Assembly (NCBI RefSeq): GCF_965118125.1 | Contig: NZ_OZ221287.1 | Location: 1 to 64,000 of the forward strand | Reading direction: 5' to 3' | Length of the DNA stretch: 64,000 bases | Source: Pararobbsia alpina_A | GTDB taxonomy: Bacteria > Pseudomonadota > Gammaproteobacteria > Burkholderiales > Burkholderiaceae | Part shown: one piece after another, positions 10,573 through 20,012 of the stretch | How positions within the stretch are numbered: the stretch's first letter is position 1 | Layout of the letters: every line of letters starts with the position of its first letter | The notes under the pieces: model-generated | Databases searched by the model: none | What the model saw: only the letters and a program-made list of their open reading frames with translations | Told to the model about the DNA's origin: nothing | Translations under genes and position numbers: made by a program

Positions 10573-12021
10573 CTATTGGGAAGGTGCGTGCACAACCTGC
10601 CCACTGAACTCAGTCACAGGCGGCGACAACGGCCGGCCTTCGTTGCGCGAGCGCTCGGTCGAAGGCGGCGTGGTCGGCGGTCCGTCATCGAGACGAATGC
10701 GCATCGTGAAGACGGGTCCGAGCAACAGCACAACGATCGATGCACCGAACGCAACGGCCCAGTTGCCCCCGGACATATCGAGCAGCGTGCCGACCACGAC
10801 CGGCGACACCGCACCCGCGATGGCCATGCCCGTGAACGTACAAGCCGCCGAAGTCGCCGAGTGCTCACGCGAGACTTCCGTACCGACAACCCACAGCGGC
10901 GAATCCGCCAGCTCGGAGCAGAAGAACGCGAAGCCGAGACTGCACGCGCTGATCACGACGTCATGCGTGATGAGCAACGGCACGAGGCCAAGAATGGAAA
11001 CCAGAAAGCCGAAGATGATGACTTCGCGACGCGCTCGCAGACGATTGCCCGTGCGCTTGAACCGCCAGTCGGTCAGCACACCGCCCGCCGCCGTGCCCAG
11101 CGATCCGCCGAGCAACACAAGCGCCGAGAAGACTGCGTTGTGCTCGAGCTTGAGACCATAACGCTGCGAGAAGAACGACGGAATCCAGTTCAGGAAGAAC
11201 CACAGCACCCAGCCGTGGCAGAAGCACGCAGCCGCTGCGGGCCATACGCGCTTGAGCATATCGACCCAGTCGACCGGACGGCTCACGTGTGCCTGATTTG
11301 CCGCAGCGTGCGTAGAAGAAGCGTGTGATGCCGAGCCTTGCGTCGCCGAACCCTGCGACGCCGCGTTCGCCGTCCGCGAACCCAGTGCCGCATCGTTCTG
11401 CGCGCCCGCAGCACCCACCCCACCCACCGCCGTCTCCGCTTGCCGCTTCGACTCACTCAAGCTCGTGTACATCACGGCCATATAAACGAGCGTGACCGCA
11501 CCGAGAATGATGAACGTCATGCGCCACGAAAACGCGATGATCAGCGCCGTCACGATCAACGGTGCAAGCGCATTGGCCACACGCCCCGTCGCATGCATCG
11601 CGCCCAACGCAGTACCACGCTGCTCTTCAGGAATCACACGCGCAATCATGCGCGCCGCCGTCGGATAGATCGGCGCCTCACCGAGCCCGACCGCGAACCG
11701 GGCGACAACGAGCATCACAAAGCTCGAGATCAACCCCGTCGCAATCGTCGCGACCGACCAGATCGCGCCATACAGCAGCATCCCCTTGCGCGAGCCAATC
11801 CGGTCGCTGTGCCAGCCGCCCGGAATCATGAACACGCTATAGGCGAGCGCGAAGGCCGAGAAAATCAAACCCAGATGCGTATTGGTGAAGCCCAGTTCCT
11901 TGCTCATCACCGGTGCGGCGACGGACATATTGGTCCGGTCGACGTACATGATGAATGCCATGACACACAGCAGCGCGAAGGTGAGCCTCGCCCTGCCTCG
12001 TTGAGGCGGCGAATGCGACAT
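10573..12021 (-). CDS. MFS transporter, anion:cation symporter (ACS) type
   Basis: A 482-residue, 12-helix inner-membrane permease. The first helix region reads CVMAFIMYVDRTNMSVA, typical of the ACS family (glucarate, phthalate, hexuronate and related organic acid carriers). Loop 2-3 has the MFS signature-like GGWHSDRIGSRKG. The central loop between helices 6 and 7 holds an unusual Ser/Ala/Gln/His-rich insertion (about residues 205-250). It is the last gene of the minus-strand set leuC-like, leuD-like, pdxA-like, hydrolase, MFS, so it probably imports the substrate of that pathway, most likely an organic acid (inference). Confidence 0.9.
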   Translation of the reverse strand: MSHSPPQRGRARLTFALLCVMAFIMYVDRTNMSVAAPVMSKELGFTNTHLGLIFSAFALAYSVFMIPGGWHSDRIGSRKGMLLYGAIWSVATIATGLISSFVMLVVARFAVGLGEAPIYPTAARMIARVIPEEQRGTALGAMHATGRVANALAPLIVTALIIAFSWRMTFIILGAVTLVYMAVMYTSLSESKRQAETAVGGVGAAGAQNDAALGSRTANAASQGSATQGSASHASSTHAAANQAHVSRPVDWVDMLKRVWPAAAACFCHGWVLWFFLNWIPSFFSQRYGLKLEHNAVFSALVLLGGSLGTAAGGVLTDWRFKRTGNRLRARREVIIFGFLVSILGLVPLLITHDVVISACSLGFAFFCSELADSPLWVVGTEVSREHSATSAACTFTGMAIAGAVSPVVVGTLLDMSGGNWAVAFGASIVVLLLGPVFTMRIRLDDGPPTTPPSTERSRNEGRPLSPPVTEFSGQVVHAPSQ

Positions 12022-12113
12022 GTCTTCCTCCAGATCTTCGAGATCTATTTCTTATTGCTAGCGCTGCGGGCGGCGGCCATCGTGGCCGCTCGCACCGCGC
12101 GCGGGTCCTGCGC

Positions 12114-12992
12114 TCAGATGAAGAAATTCCTCAGCACGTCATACGTCTCGTCAGGGCACTCTTCCTGCAGGTAGTGGCCCGACGGCACCGTGGCCGTCTT
12201 GACGATGTTCGTCGCGTACTTGCTCCACACTTCAGCGGCGTTGTGGTTGCGGCCCACACCACCCTTCGCGCCCCACAGGATCAGCGACGGCGTCTCGACA
12301 CGGCGACCCGCGTCGAAGTCGGCCGTATCCATATCGAGGTCGATGCCGAACGTCGCGCGATAGTCCTCGCACATCGCGTGGATCACATCCGGGTTCTTGA
12401 TGCAGCGGATGTAGTCCGCCAGTGCTTCGGGACCGAAGAAGCTCGTGCCCTGATCCGTCTTCGACAGCTTGCGCTTGATAAAGAACTCGGGGTCGGCGCC
12501 CATCATCTTTTCCGGCGTCGGGTAGTCCTGGATCATGAAGAACCAGTGCCACGAGAATTTGCCCCACTGACGCGTGACGTTGTTGAGCAGGTGGTGCTGC
12601 GGCAGCATGTCCATAAAGCCGGCCTTGAGCACCTTGTCACCGTGGTCGAGACACATGCGATGCAACACGCGTGCACCACGGTCGTGGCCTGCTGCGTAGA
12701 ACTGCTTGAAACCGAGCGACTGCATGACTTCGACCTGATCCTGCGCCATTGCGCGGAACGAGTAGTCGGAGTGGTCACCGCCACCAGGCGGCTTCGAGCT
12801 GTCGCCGTAGCCGCGCAGGTCGGTACACACGACCGTGAATTCTTCCGCGAGACGCGGGGCGATCTTGTGCCACGACAGATGGTTGAACGGGTTGCCGTGC
12901 ATCAGAAGCAACGGCGGGCCCTTGCCGCCCGTGACCGTCACGATGTCGGCGCCGCTGGTCTTGATCGTTGTCTTGGTGAAATTCTCAAACAT
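12114..12992 (-). CDS. Alpha/beta hydrolase, fluoroacetate/haloacetate dehalogenase-like
   Basis: A 292-residue soluble alpha/beta hydrolase. The elbow GHDRGAR places an Asp nucleophile at 104 followed by Arg105 and Arg108. The acid is Asp128 and the histidine His273 (PSGHYLQEE). His149-Trp150 and Tyr211 occupy the positions that form the halide pocket of fluoroacetate dehalogenases. An Asp nucleophile with this Arg pair is the pattern of FAcD/DehH1 enzymes rather than of esterases or epoxide hydrolases. The reaction expected is hydrolytic removal of halide from a 2-haloacid. The actual substrate may differ given its place with LeuCD-like and PdxA-like enzymes. There is no signal peptide. Confidence 0.85.
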   Translation of the reverse strand: MFENFTKTTIKTSGADIVTVTGGKGPPLLLMHGNPFNHLSWHKIAPRLAEEFTVVCTDLRGYGDSSKPPGGGDHSDYSFRAMAQDQVEVMQSLGFKQFYAAGHDRGARVLHRMCLDHGDKVLKAGFMDMLPQHHLLNNVTRQWGKFSWHWFFMIQDYPTPEKMMGADPEFFIKRKLSKTDQGTSFFGPEALADYIRCIKNPDVIHAMCEDYRATFGIDLDMDTADFDAGRRVETPSLILWGAKGGVGRNHNAAEVWSKYATNIVKTATVPSGHYLQEECPDETYDVLRNFFI

Positions 12993-13100
12993 GTGCTGAC
13001 CTCATTGGCAATGCGTCATTCCATTCACAAACGCGCCGCGCGATCCCTACCCGTGCTTCTATGCGCCGGGTAACACCCGTGATGGATGCGCGGCGTTCTC

Positions 13101-14126
13101 TCAAACTGCTGCAGCCGCGGCCTGGCGAGCCGTCTTGCGCGCCACGGCGTTGTCGACCGCGACACCGAAGGCCGCCGTCATCGCGCCGACATCGGCCGTG
13201 CCTTGCCCGACGATGTCGTACGCCACGCCGTGTGCGGGTGTCGCATAGACCGTCTTGAGGCCGCCCGTCAGCGTCACGCCTTGCGAGAAGCCGAGCAGCT
13301 TCGTCGCGATCTGGCCCTGGTCGTGGTACATGATCACGACAGCGTCGAAGTCGCCGCGGCGTGCCTTGATAAAGACCGTGTCCGACGGGAACGGACCTTC
13401 GCTCGTCAGACCCTTCGCGCGCAGCGCTTCGAGCGTCGGGCGGATAATCGTGATTTCTTCATCACCGAACAGACCGTTCTCGCCACCGTGCGGATTGAGC
13501 GCGGCGACACCGATACGCGGCGACGTCTTGCCGAAGGCACGCATCGTTTCGTGTGCGAGCACGAGTGCGCCTTCGATGCGATCGGGCTTCACCATATCGA
13601 CCGCCGTACGCAACGCGACGTGCGACGTCACGCGGAACGTCGAGAACTGCGGAATGATGTTGACCTCACCGAAGTAGCCTTCGTGCTTCGTCCAGGCCGC
13701 GAACATCTGGTGTTCGTCGTGAAAGTTCCAGCCGCCGCGGTGCAGCGCAGCCTTGTTCAACGGCGCAAAGCAGATACCGTCGAGTTCGCCGGCAAGTGCG
13801 AGGTCCGTCATGTACTTGAGCGTTTCGCCCGTCAGACGTCCCGACTCCGCGTTGAGCTCACCGCGCTTGTAGAGCGACGGATCGACGTTGTGCAGATCGA
13901 TAAACGGCACGGCATCCGTGGTGTGCACCGCGTCGCTGACCTTCTCGATCTTCGTGTACGGCACGCGGACGCCGGCGTCCTTCATGCCGAGTTCGAACAC
14001 GCGTTCGTCGCCGATGATCACGACGTCCGCTTTCTGACGCGCTTCGGGTGTGGCCAGCAGCTTCACGACCAGCTCGGGGCCGATGCCCGTGACATCGCCG
14101 AGCATGAGTCCAATCAGGGGTTTCAT
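13101..14126 (-). CDS. PdxA-family dehydrogenase (PdxA2-like, 4-hydroxythreonine-4-phosphate dehydrogenase fold)
   Basis: A 341-residue member of the PdxA family of metal-dependent, NAD-linked, decarboxylating 3-hydroxyacid dehydrogenases. GDVTGIGPEL replaces the canonical GDPAGIGPE at the N-terminus. Metal/substrate motifs NPHGGENG and YHDQG are present, and TPAHGVAYDIVGQGTAD replaces the usual SVDHGTALD-type block. These differences point to the PdxA2 side of the family, which acts on four-carbon or similar acids, rather than to vitamin B6 synthesis. It lies between LeuD-like and dehalogenase-like genes. By analogy with LeuB, it could oxidatively decarboxylate the isomerised hydroxyacid (inference). 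Confidence 0.85.
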   Translation of the reverse strand: MKPLIGLMLGDVTGIGPELVVKLLATPEARQKADVVIIGDERVFELGMKDAGVRVPYTKIEKVSDAVHTTDAVPFIDLHNVDPSLYKRGELNAESGRLTGETLKYMTDLALAGELDGICFAPLNKAALHRGGWNFHDEHQMFAAWTKHEGYFGEVNIIPQFSTFRVTSHVALRTAVDMVKPDRIEGALVLAHETMRAFGKTSPRIGVAALNPHGGENGLFGDEEITIIRPTLEALRAKGLTSEGPFPSDTVFIKARRGDFDAVVIMYHDQGQIATKLLGFSQGVTLTGGLKTVYATPAHGVAYDIVGQGTADVGAMTAAFGVAVDNAVARKTARQAAAAAV

Positions 14127-14193
14127 TCGTCTATCTCCATGTACAGGTATTGGGGGGCCTTAGCGTTGCGTGCGTTGTGTGCGCTGTGTGTCG

Positions 14194-14832
14194 TCACACG
14201 CCGCCCGAAACGGGCAACGGAAGCACGCGGGCCCAAGGGTTGCGCGCCCAATGGTCGCGCTCGAAGGCCTCGATTTCCGGCAGCATCTGCAAGGATGCGC
14301 CGATCACGTCGAGTCCTTCCAGATACATCCTGCGCTGACGCGGCTCCATCTTGAACGCGTACGAGCGGCCCGAAGCGGTTCGCACCACCTGGTTCGCGAC
14401 ATCGATCGTCAGCCGGTTCGATGCCGGGTTCGAGACCTCTTCCGTGATCTCGTCGACCTCGTCCTGTGCGAGAACGATGGCCAGCAGGCGGTTATTCGCT
14501 GCGTTGTAGTAGAAGATCTCGCCATAGCTCGATGCGATGACCGCTTCGACGCCGAACTGCTGCAGACCCCACACCGCGTGTTCGCGGCTCGAACCGCAGC
14601 CGAAGTTCTGGCCGCCTACGATGATGCGCGTGTTCGCGTAGTCGGGCGTGTTGAGCAGACAGTCCGTGCGCGGCGTGCCGTCAGGTGCGAAGCGCAGGTC
14701 GTACAGCAGGCCTTTGGCGAGGCCCGACTTGTCGGTGCCGAGCAGAAACTGCTTCGGCATGATCTGGTCGGTGTCGAGGTTCGAGATCGGCAGCGGCGTG
14801 GCAACGCCTTCCACGCGGTTGAAGTCAGACAT
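14194..14832 (-). CDS. LeuD-like small subunit, 3-isopropylmalate dehydratase family
   Basis: A 212-residue swivel-domain subunit. The conserved GCGSSREHAVWGL loop (canonical GCGSSREHAPWAL) that contacts substrate is near residue 78. LDTDQIMPKQFL near residue 19 and AFERDHWARNPWA near the C-terminus are family blocks. The start overlaps the end of the LeuC-like gene by 8 bp, so both subunits are translationally coupled. The context (PdxA-like, hydrolase, MFS, divergent LysR) and the absence of leuA or leuB argue for a catabolic paralogue rather than the leucine pathway. It should combine with the LeuC-like subunit in a cytoplasmic hydratase/isomerase. Confidence 0.88.
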   Translation of the reverse strand: MSDFNRVEGVATPLPISNLDTDQIMPKQFLLGTDKSGLAKGLLYDLRFAPDGTPRTDCLLNTPDYANTRIIVGGQNFGCGSSREHAVWGLQQFGVEAVIASSYGEIFYYNAANNRLLAIVLAQDEVDEITEEVSNPASNRLTIDVANQVVRTASGRSYAFKMEPRQRRMYLEGLDVIGASLQMLPEIEAFERDHWARNPWARVLPLPVSGGV

Positions 14833-16249
14833 TGCCGTGCTCCCACTTGCGAATATCGGTGATGCGTCCAGTGATGGCGGCGGCAGCGGCCATCGCCGGG
14901 CTCATCAGGTGTGTGCGGCTGTCGCGGCCCTGGCGGCCTTCGAAGTTGCGATTCGTCGTCGACGCGCAGCGTTCACCCGGGCGAAGGACATCGTCGTTCA
15001 TCGCGAGGCACATCGAGCAGCCGGGTTGCCGCCATTCGAAGCCGGCTTTGACGAAGATCTCGGAGAGGCCTTCTTTTTCGGCTTGCGCACGGACAGCGCC
15101 CGAGCCCGGCACGATCATCGCGCGCACGGTCGGGGCGACGTGCATGCCGTCGCGTACGACCGCGGCCGCGGCGCGCAGGTCTTCGATGCGGCCGTTGGTG
15201 CAGGAGCCGATAAAGACGCGGTCGATCGGCGTGCCTTCGATCTGTGCGCCGGCTTGCAGGCCGATGTAGTCGAGTGCCCGTTCTGTTGCGGAGCTGACGG
15301 CGTGATCGTCCGCATCCGTCGGCGCCGGGATATGGCCGTCGACCGGAATCGCCTGGTCGGGGCTCGTGCCCCACGTGACGAACGGGGCGATGTCTTTAGC
15401 GTTGAAGGTGAGTCCAGAGTCGAACTGAGCGTCTGCGTCCGAACGGAGATTGCGCCAGCCTTCGATCGCGGCTTCCATGTCCGCTTCGCTGAGATTGCCT
15501 CGATGCGCGCGCAGATACGCGAACGTCTTCTCGTCCGGCTCGATCAGCACCGCGCGGGCGCCGGCTTCGACCGTCATATTGCACAACGTCATGCGGGCTT
15601 CGATGCTCAGCGAGCGGATCGCTTCGCCGACGTATTCGACCGCGTAGCCGCGTGCGCCCTGCGCGCTGATCTTCGAGATCAGATAGAGCACGAGGTCCTT
15701 GGCCGTCGTGCCGGCGGGCAGCGCGCCGTCGAAGCGGATGCGCATCGTGCGGGCGGTTCTATACGAGAGCGTTTGCGTGGCCAGCACGTGCTCGATTTCC
15801 GACGTGCCGATACCAAAGCCCAGTGCGCCGAATGCGCCATAGGTCGTCGTGTGGCTGTCGCCGCAGAGCACGCTCATGCCCGGGCGGATCAGACCGGCCT
15901 CGGGGGCGACGACGTGCTCGATGCCTTGCAGCGGGTCGTTGACGTCGTAGAGCTGGATGCCGTAGCGCTCGCAGTTACGCGTGAAGTTACTGGCTTGTTT
16001 GGACGCCGCGTCGACGACGATCACGCGCTTGCCGACCGGATCCGGCTTCGTCGGGATCACATGGTCGACGACGCTCATTTGCTGCGCGGGCCGACGGACC
16101 GGCACACCGCGCGTCACGAGCCCGTTGAACGCCTGGGGGCTCGTGTATTCATTCATGATGTGCAAGTCCACGTACAGCAGGACATGCTCCGCATCGAGCC
16201 GGGCCACGGTGTGTGACTCGACCAGTTTCTCGTACAACGTGAGCGGCAC
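14825..16249 (-). CDS. LeuC-like large subunit, aconitase-superfamily hydratase/isomerase
   Basis: A 474-residue [4Fe-4S] subunit. The three cluster cysteines are visible in GSCTN and GCSMC, with GDSHTTTYGAFGALGFGIGTSE and the NRNFEGRQG block. The first helix region reads LHIMNEYTSPQAF where LeuC has LVHEVTSPQAF. The start is GTG at 16249, preceded by GGAGG four bases away; an ATG two bases upstream is out of frame. It is the first gene of a five-gene minus-strand unit and is divergent from a LysR gene. It is likely a dehydratase/isomerase of a malate-type acid. Isopropylmalate is possible, but the context is against it. Confidence 0.88.
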   Translation of the reverse strand: MPLTLYEKLVESHTVARLDAEHVLLYVDLHIMNEYTSPQAFNGLVTRGVPVRRPAQQMSVVDHVIPTKPDPVGKRVIVVDAASKQASNFTRNCERYGIQLYDVNDPLQGIEHVVAPEAGLIRPGMSVLCGDSHTTTYGAFGALGFGIGTSEIEHVLATQTLSYRTARTMRIRFDGALPAGTTAKDLVLYLISKISAQGARGYAVEYVGEAIRSLSIEARMTLCNMTVEAGARAVLIEPDEKTFAYLRAHRGNLSEADMEAAIEGWRNLRSDADAQFDSGLTFNAKDIAPFVTWGTSPDQAIPVDGHIPAPTDADDHAVSSATERALDYIGLQAGAQIEGTPIDRVFIGSCTNGRIEDLRAAAAVVRDGMHVAPTVRAMIVPGSGAVRAQAEKEGLSEIFVKAGFEWRQPGCSMCLAMNDDVLRPGERCASTTNRNFEGRQGRDSRTHLMSPAMAAAAAITGRITDIRKWEHGNV

Positions 16250-16353
16250 ATCGCCTCCGAATAGTCTTGTGGGTGCCGCTCTTTCGTCGTGTCTTACGAC
16301 CTCGTTACGACGTTCTGACGGCTGAACACAGTCTATCCAGTTGGTTGAAGCAT

Positions 16354-16380
16354 ATAATGCATTCTCATTTAATCCATTAT
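16354..16380. promoter_or_regulatory. Possible LysR operator between the leuC-like and lysR genes
   Basis: Inverted repeat ATAATG-N15-CATTAT in the 147-bp divergent intergenic region, in a strikingly AT-rich stretch. The size and placement, just upstream of the lysR ATG, fit a LysR-type binding site that would control both directions. No experimental consensus is available to test it here. Confidence 0.5.
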
Positions 16381-16396
16381 TAAATTGTAGTTATCA

Positions 16397-17341
16397 ATGG
16401 ATTCGGTCTCGGATTTGGCGTTTTTTGTGCAGCTGGTCAAGCAAGGCAGCCTGGCCGCGCTGGCACGGGAGCTCGGCGTGACGCCGCCGGCGGTGAGCGT
16501 GCGTCTGGCGCGGATGGAGACGCGGCTTGGGGTGCGGTTGTTGAACCGGACGACGCGGCGGTTGAGCCTGACGCAGGAAGGTGAGCTGTATTTGTCGACC
16601 GGGACGCGGCTGATGGTCGAGCTCGATGAGCTGGATCGGATGGTGTCGAGCAGCCGGGCGATTCCGAAGGGGTTGCTGCGGGTGAATGCGACTTTTGGGT
16701 TTGGGCGGCGGCATATCGCGCCGGCGATTTCGGCGTTTGCGCGACGGTTCACCGAGGTTGAGGTGCAGCTGACGCTGACGGATCGGTCGATCAATCTCGC
16801 GGATCAGGCTTATGACGTGGGGATCTGGTTTGGGGAGTTGCCGGATTCACGGCTGATTGCGAGGAAGATCGCGGCGAATTCGCGGTTTCTTTGTGCTTCG
16901 CCGGGGTATTTAAAGGAGGCCGGGGTTCCGACTTCGCCACGCGACTTGCAGAGTCATCGGTGCATTGTGTTGCGGGAGAGTGAGGCGGCTTATGGGACTT
17001 GGCATTTGACGCGTGGAAAGAAGGTTGAGACGGTGAAGGTGCGTGGGGCCTTGAGTAGTAATGATGGGGAGACTGCGTTGGCTTGGGCGCTGGATGGGCA
17101 TGGGATTCTGATGCGGTCTGAGTGGGATGTCAGGTCGCATTTGAATTCGGGGGCGCTGGAGTTGGTGTTGCCGGAGTGGGAGTTGCCGAGCGCTGATGTT
17201 TATGCGGTTTATGGGGAGCGCATGAATCTGTCCGCCAAAGTTAGTGCGTTTGTGGAGTTTTTGGTGGAGTGGTTTGCGGGGGTGCCGGGGGATGGGGGGG
17301 CGGGTGCCTCGCTCGCGGGAATTAGAGGCACTTGGGGGTGA
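16397..17341 (+). CDS. LysR-family transcriptional regulator
   Basis: A 314-residue regulator. An N-terminal winged helix (FFVQLVKQGSLAALARELGVTP, about residues 9-30, then RLLNRTTRRLSLT) is followed by a LysR substrate-binding domain of the crgA-like subgroup with FLCASPGYL at about residues 168-176. It is divergent from the LeuC-like operon with 147 bp between starts, the usual arrangement for an activator of that operon responding to a pathway acid. Codon use shifts toward TTG/GGG-rich codons in the 3' half. The last residues after about 290 are Gly-rich and poorly conserved. Confidence 0.9.
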   Translation: MDSVSDLAFFVQLVKQGSLAALARELGVTPPAVSVRLARMETRLGVRLLNRTTRRLSLTQEGELYLSTGTRLMVELDELDRMVSSSRAIPKGLLRVNATFGFGRRHIAPAISAFARRFTEVEVQLTLTDRSINLADQAYDVGIWFGELPDSRLIARKIAANSRFLCASPGYLKEAGVPTSPRDLQSHRCIVLRESEAAYGTWHLTRGKKVETVKVRGALSSNDGETALAWALDGHGILMRSEWDVRSHLNSGALELVLPEWELPSADVYAVYGERMNLSAKVSAFVEFLVEWFAGVPGDGGAGASLAGIRGTWG

Positions 17342-17886
17342 CCGAAGGGCCGAACTCCCTACGCGTTGACTACTTCGTGAGTTTGAAACGCTGCGGGACG
17401 ACCGCCGGCGCCGGGCAAGCCAATGCATTGGCGGCCAGGAAGAGCGGATCATTAGTCGCGACCGGTCTTGACGCGTCAGATCCAGCTAGTCCGAACTCCT
17501 ACAGGTTCATGGCTCGTTCGTCGCTACGTGCCAACGCTCGTTGAGCCAACAGCCAGTCAATTGCCAACTAGCGCCCGCGTCTTTTTGCCCGCTCGGGTGC
17601 TTTTCTCGGCCTATCTAACTGCCTTGGCATTTTCGTCTACTGCCAGCATTAGGAGGTATATCCTCGCCGTATCGTTGACACCTCAAAATCCACCTCACAG
17701 CCTACTCGTTTTATTTCCTAAAGTTTACTCAAGGCGAGTCGTAATTGATAGATATGGGGGATCGGGCGATTCGATCATGAAGAGTGCGGCATCGCCAAAT
17801 TTCGATGCCCCCCTCCGGAAGCACCCGGCGCCCATCAACGCTTTGCGTAAAGAATAAATGATTTTAAACATCACACTTACCGCCGC
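17342..17886. other. Gene-free AT-richer stretch after the LysR gene
   Basis: 545 bp. Reading frames here lack codon bias, ribosome-binding sites and recognisable motifs. Base composition drops relative to the flanking core genes, which together with the following membrane protein and transposase remnant suggests acquired or decaying DNA. Confidence 0.4.
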
Positions 17887-18612
17887 ATGAATCAATCCGA
17901 ACATACAACTAACAATTCATCGCGACCATCGACCCGCCCAGCACGCCCCTCGTCGCGGGCCGTGTGGGGTATAGCGTTGTTCGGCATCGTGGCAGTTTAT
18001 TTTATGAACAGCAAGCGCCTCTCTAACGATTGGCACATTCTGGGATTTACTTGCCTCACCGTTATTTTGATCTACTCAATATATTCGGAGATGGATAAAT
18101 TTCATTCCCGACTTATCAGTCAATTTGTCAAAATATGGCTTTTGACAATGCCGGGGACGATCGCCGCTGTTTTGTTGATGCGCGCAATGGGCTGGATCGA
18201 CGGCCACGGTATACCTGCCGGCCCTTGGGGGTTTTTGGTAGGTGGTATGATTACCTTCGTGACCGACATTAAAGGAGATTTCCTACTAGCGCTTAAATTT
18301 TCAATCGCTGCACTAATTATTCTTGTTGGTCGATGGGTTCTTGATACGCGATTTGGATATCAAACCGTCCCAAGACCCTTGGAGATTGCGCGTATTGTGT
18401 TAAGAATATTCGCGTACGCAGTCACGAAGTCCTGCTTTGTTGTTTGCGGGGTTGTAGCAATACTTGCATTATTCGGCCTCATGTGGAAACAGCTGAACAG
18501 CCAGCAAGTAATAGGCATCGAACTGGCTGCCGCAGTCCTGATTGTAGTAGGGCTTATTTTTATTTGGCTCCTGAATCAAATTACTTATATTTTTGAGAAG
18601 CTACCCGATTAG
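17887..18612 (+). CDS. Hypothetical membrane protein with about six helices
   Basis: A 241-residue protein I do not recognise. After a Ser/Arg/Pro-rich 25-residue tail it has hydrophobic segments at about 27-43, 50-66, 82-99, 108-124, 136-150, 178-199 and 210-232, with a positively charged stretch between. Lys/Ile-rich codon use and low GC differ sharply from neighbours, so it is probably horizontally acquired. It lies between a LysR gene and a transposase remnant near tRNA-Ala. No functional motif is visible. Confidence 0.65.
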   Translation: MNQSEHTTNNSSRPSTRPARPSSRAVWGIALFGIVAVYFMNSKRLSNDWHILGFTCLTVILIYSIYSEMDKFHSRLISQFVKIWLLTMPGTIAAVLLMRAMGWIDGHGIPAGPWGFLVGGMITFVTDIKGDFLLALKFSIAALIILVGRWVLDTRFGYQTVPRPLEIARIVLRIFAYAVTKSCFVVCGVVAILALFGLMWKQLNSQQVIGIELAAAVLIVVGLIFIWLLNQITYIFEKLPD

Positions 18613-18673
18613 GCACGCGGAGACTGTCAGAGATTTTGCGTGCGAGGCATAACATGTCCGAAAAGGAAGATGT

Positions 18674-19550
18674 ATGCCACGCAAACTGAAATCAGGGTCT
18701 TAGACCCTACGCGAGTTGCCAGCGATAGCCGATGAACTCATCGATCAGTTTATGAAGGGATCGATCACCGCTGAGACTGTGTAAGCAGCCTCGATGACAT
18801 CCAAGAAGGCCCTTAATCGAACGGGCGCTGGAAGCCGAGCCTCGGCATCAATTGGGCTACCCCAGCAGCGGCGAGCGCCTGGCCGATACGACTAATCAAC
18901 GCACCGGCAGGAGCGGCAACGCCGTGCTCACGGAGGATGGTTCGTTGCTTGTAGATATTCCGCGTGATCGCGATTGTAGCTTCGGGCCGACCTTGAGTCG
19001 GAAGCACGAGCGGCGTTTCACCGACTTCGTCGACAAGATCATCGCAAGGTGTGCGCGCAGCATGACGGTGCGCGAGATACGAGGCTTTCTACCGAACAGT
19101 ACGGCACCGAAGTTTCGCCGGAATTTATCAGCTCGGTGTCCGACTCCGTAACCGAAGAGATGACGGCTTGGCAGGCAGGCCCACTCGATCCGATGTACCC
19201 GGTCGTGTTCTTCGATGCGCTACGCATGAAGAATCGCGATGAAGGCGTGGTAAGCAACAATGCGATCTACCTGGCCTTAGACGTCTCGGCTGAGGGCACG
19301 CGCGACATTCTCGGTCTGTGGATCGAGCAAACCGAAGGCGCGAAGTTCTGGATGAAGGTCTTCAGCGACCTAAGGGTGCGCGCCGTGCAAGACACACTGA
19401 TCGCTGTCGCTGACGGTCTCAAGGGCGCACCCGAGGCGCTGAACGCCTTGTTTCCGCAGACCATGCTGCGCAAACCTGCATCGTCCATTTGATTCGCAAT
19501 TCACTGGCCTACGCGAGCTGGAAAGAGCGTAGAAAGGTGTTCACTGAGAT
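18674..19550 (+). pseudogene. IS256-family transposase remnant (frameshifted, truncated)
   Basis: Pieces of an IS256-type (Transposase_mut) transposase are spread over two frames. An ATG at 18674 is followed by in-frame stops. The segment LADTTNQRTGRSGNAVLTEDG and IPRDRDCSFGP run to about 19085. After a frameshift, EQYGTEVSPEFISS and MYPVVFFDALRMK follow, with DILGLWIEQTEGAKFWMKVF and VADGLKG to about 19480. After another shift, CIVHLIRNSLAYASWKER follows. The two DDE aspartates (FFDAL and ADGLKG) are present, but the C-terminal third with the catalytic Glu is missing. No terminal inverted repeats could be defined. It marks a past insertion near tRNA-Ala. Confidence 0.85.
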
Positions 19551-19847
19551 CGACACGGATAACGATCGCCCCCTCGCTTTCGAGCTCGGAAGCCAATTTC
19601 GACATCAGAGGCTTCGTGCTGCTTGAGCAATTGGGGCTCCAAACGAAGATTGTTTCAACGATCTTCCGGAGACGAATTGCTGGAGAATCAACGCAGAACT
19701 CGAGTACGAAACTCAGCTTCGAGTGAGATTTGTAGGTTCGCGCGACCCACCGTTGTTTGGGCTTACGTCTCGATCGCGTCGCCCGTTGACCGAGTAATGA
19801 CCCTTCGGGCGCGATTGGAGATGCGAAATGCACCGCAAACGAAAAAA
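19551..19847. other. Residual DNA between the transposase remnant and tRNA-Ala
   Basis: About 300 bp. A minus-strand frame (19501-19833) encodes a stretch with LMSKLASELESEGAIVIRVDLSEH, faintly like the start of a P-loop ATPase, but it lacks a Walker A and a ribosome-binding site and runs into the remnant. I regard it as a possible gene fragment only. Confidence 0.3.
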
Positions 19848-19869
19848 CCGGCCCTAAGGCCGGTTTTTT
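19848..19869 (-). terminator. Bidirectional terminator beside tRNA-Ala
   Basis: CCGGCC-CTAA-GGCCGG stem flanked by six A on one side and six T on the other, so it can end transcription from both directions. It lies 10 bp beyond the 3' end of the minus-strand tRNA gene. Confidence 0.88.
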
Positions 19870-19879
19870 ATAAATCCCA

Positions 19880-19955
<76 letters not shown>

Positions 19956-20012
19956 ACGTGCGGAAATTCTAGCCGTGGTTCTGGCGAGCCCGCAAGAGGG
20001 AGAAAACCGCCC

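Noticed and set aside
13101..14126. pdxA of vitamin B6 synthesis
   Set aside because: Key N- and C-terminal motifs differ from canonical PdxA, and the usual partner ksgA is absent.
14194..16249. leuC and leuD as the leucine biosynthesis genes
   Set aside because: No leuA or leuB adjoins, and the neighbours (PdxA-like, dehalogenase-like, MFS, LysR) point to a catabolic paralogue; a definite answer needs the rest of the genome.
19501..19833. Small minus-strand ATPase-like gene next to tRNA-Ala
   Set aside because: Only a faint P-loop-protein-like stretch, no Walker A, and it overlaps the transposase remnant; at most a fragment.
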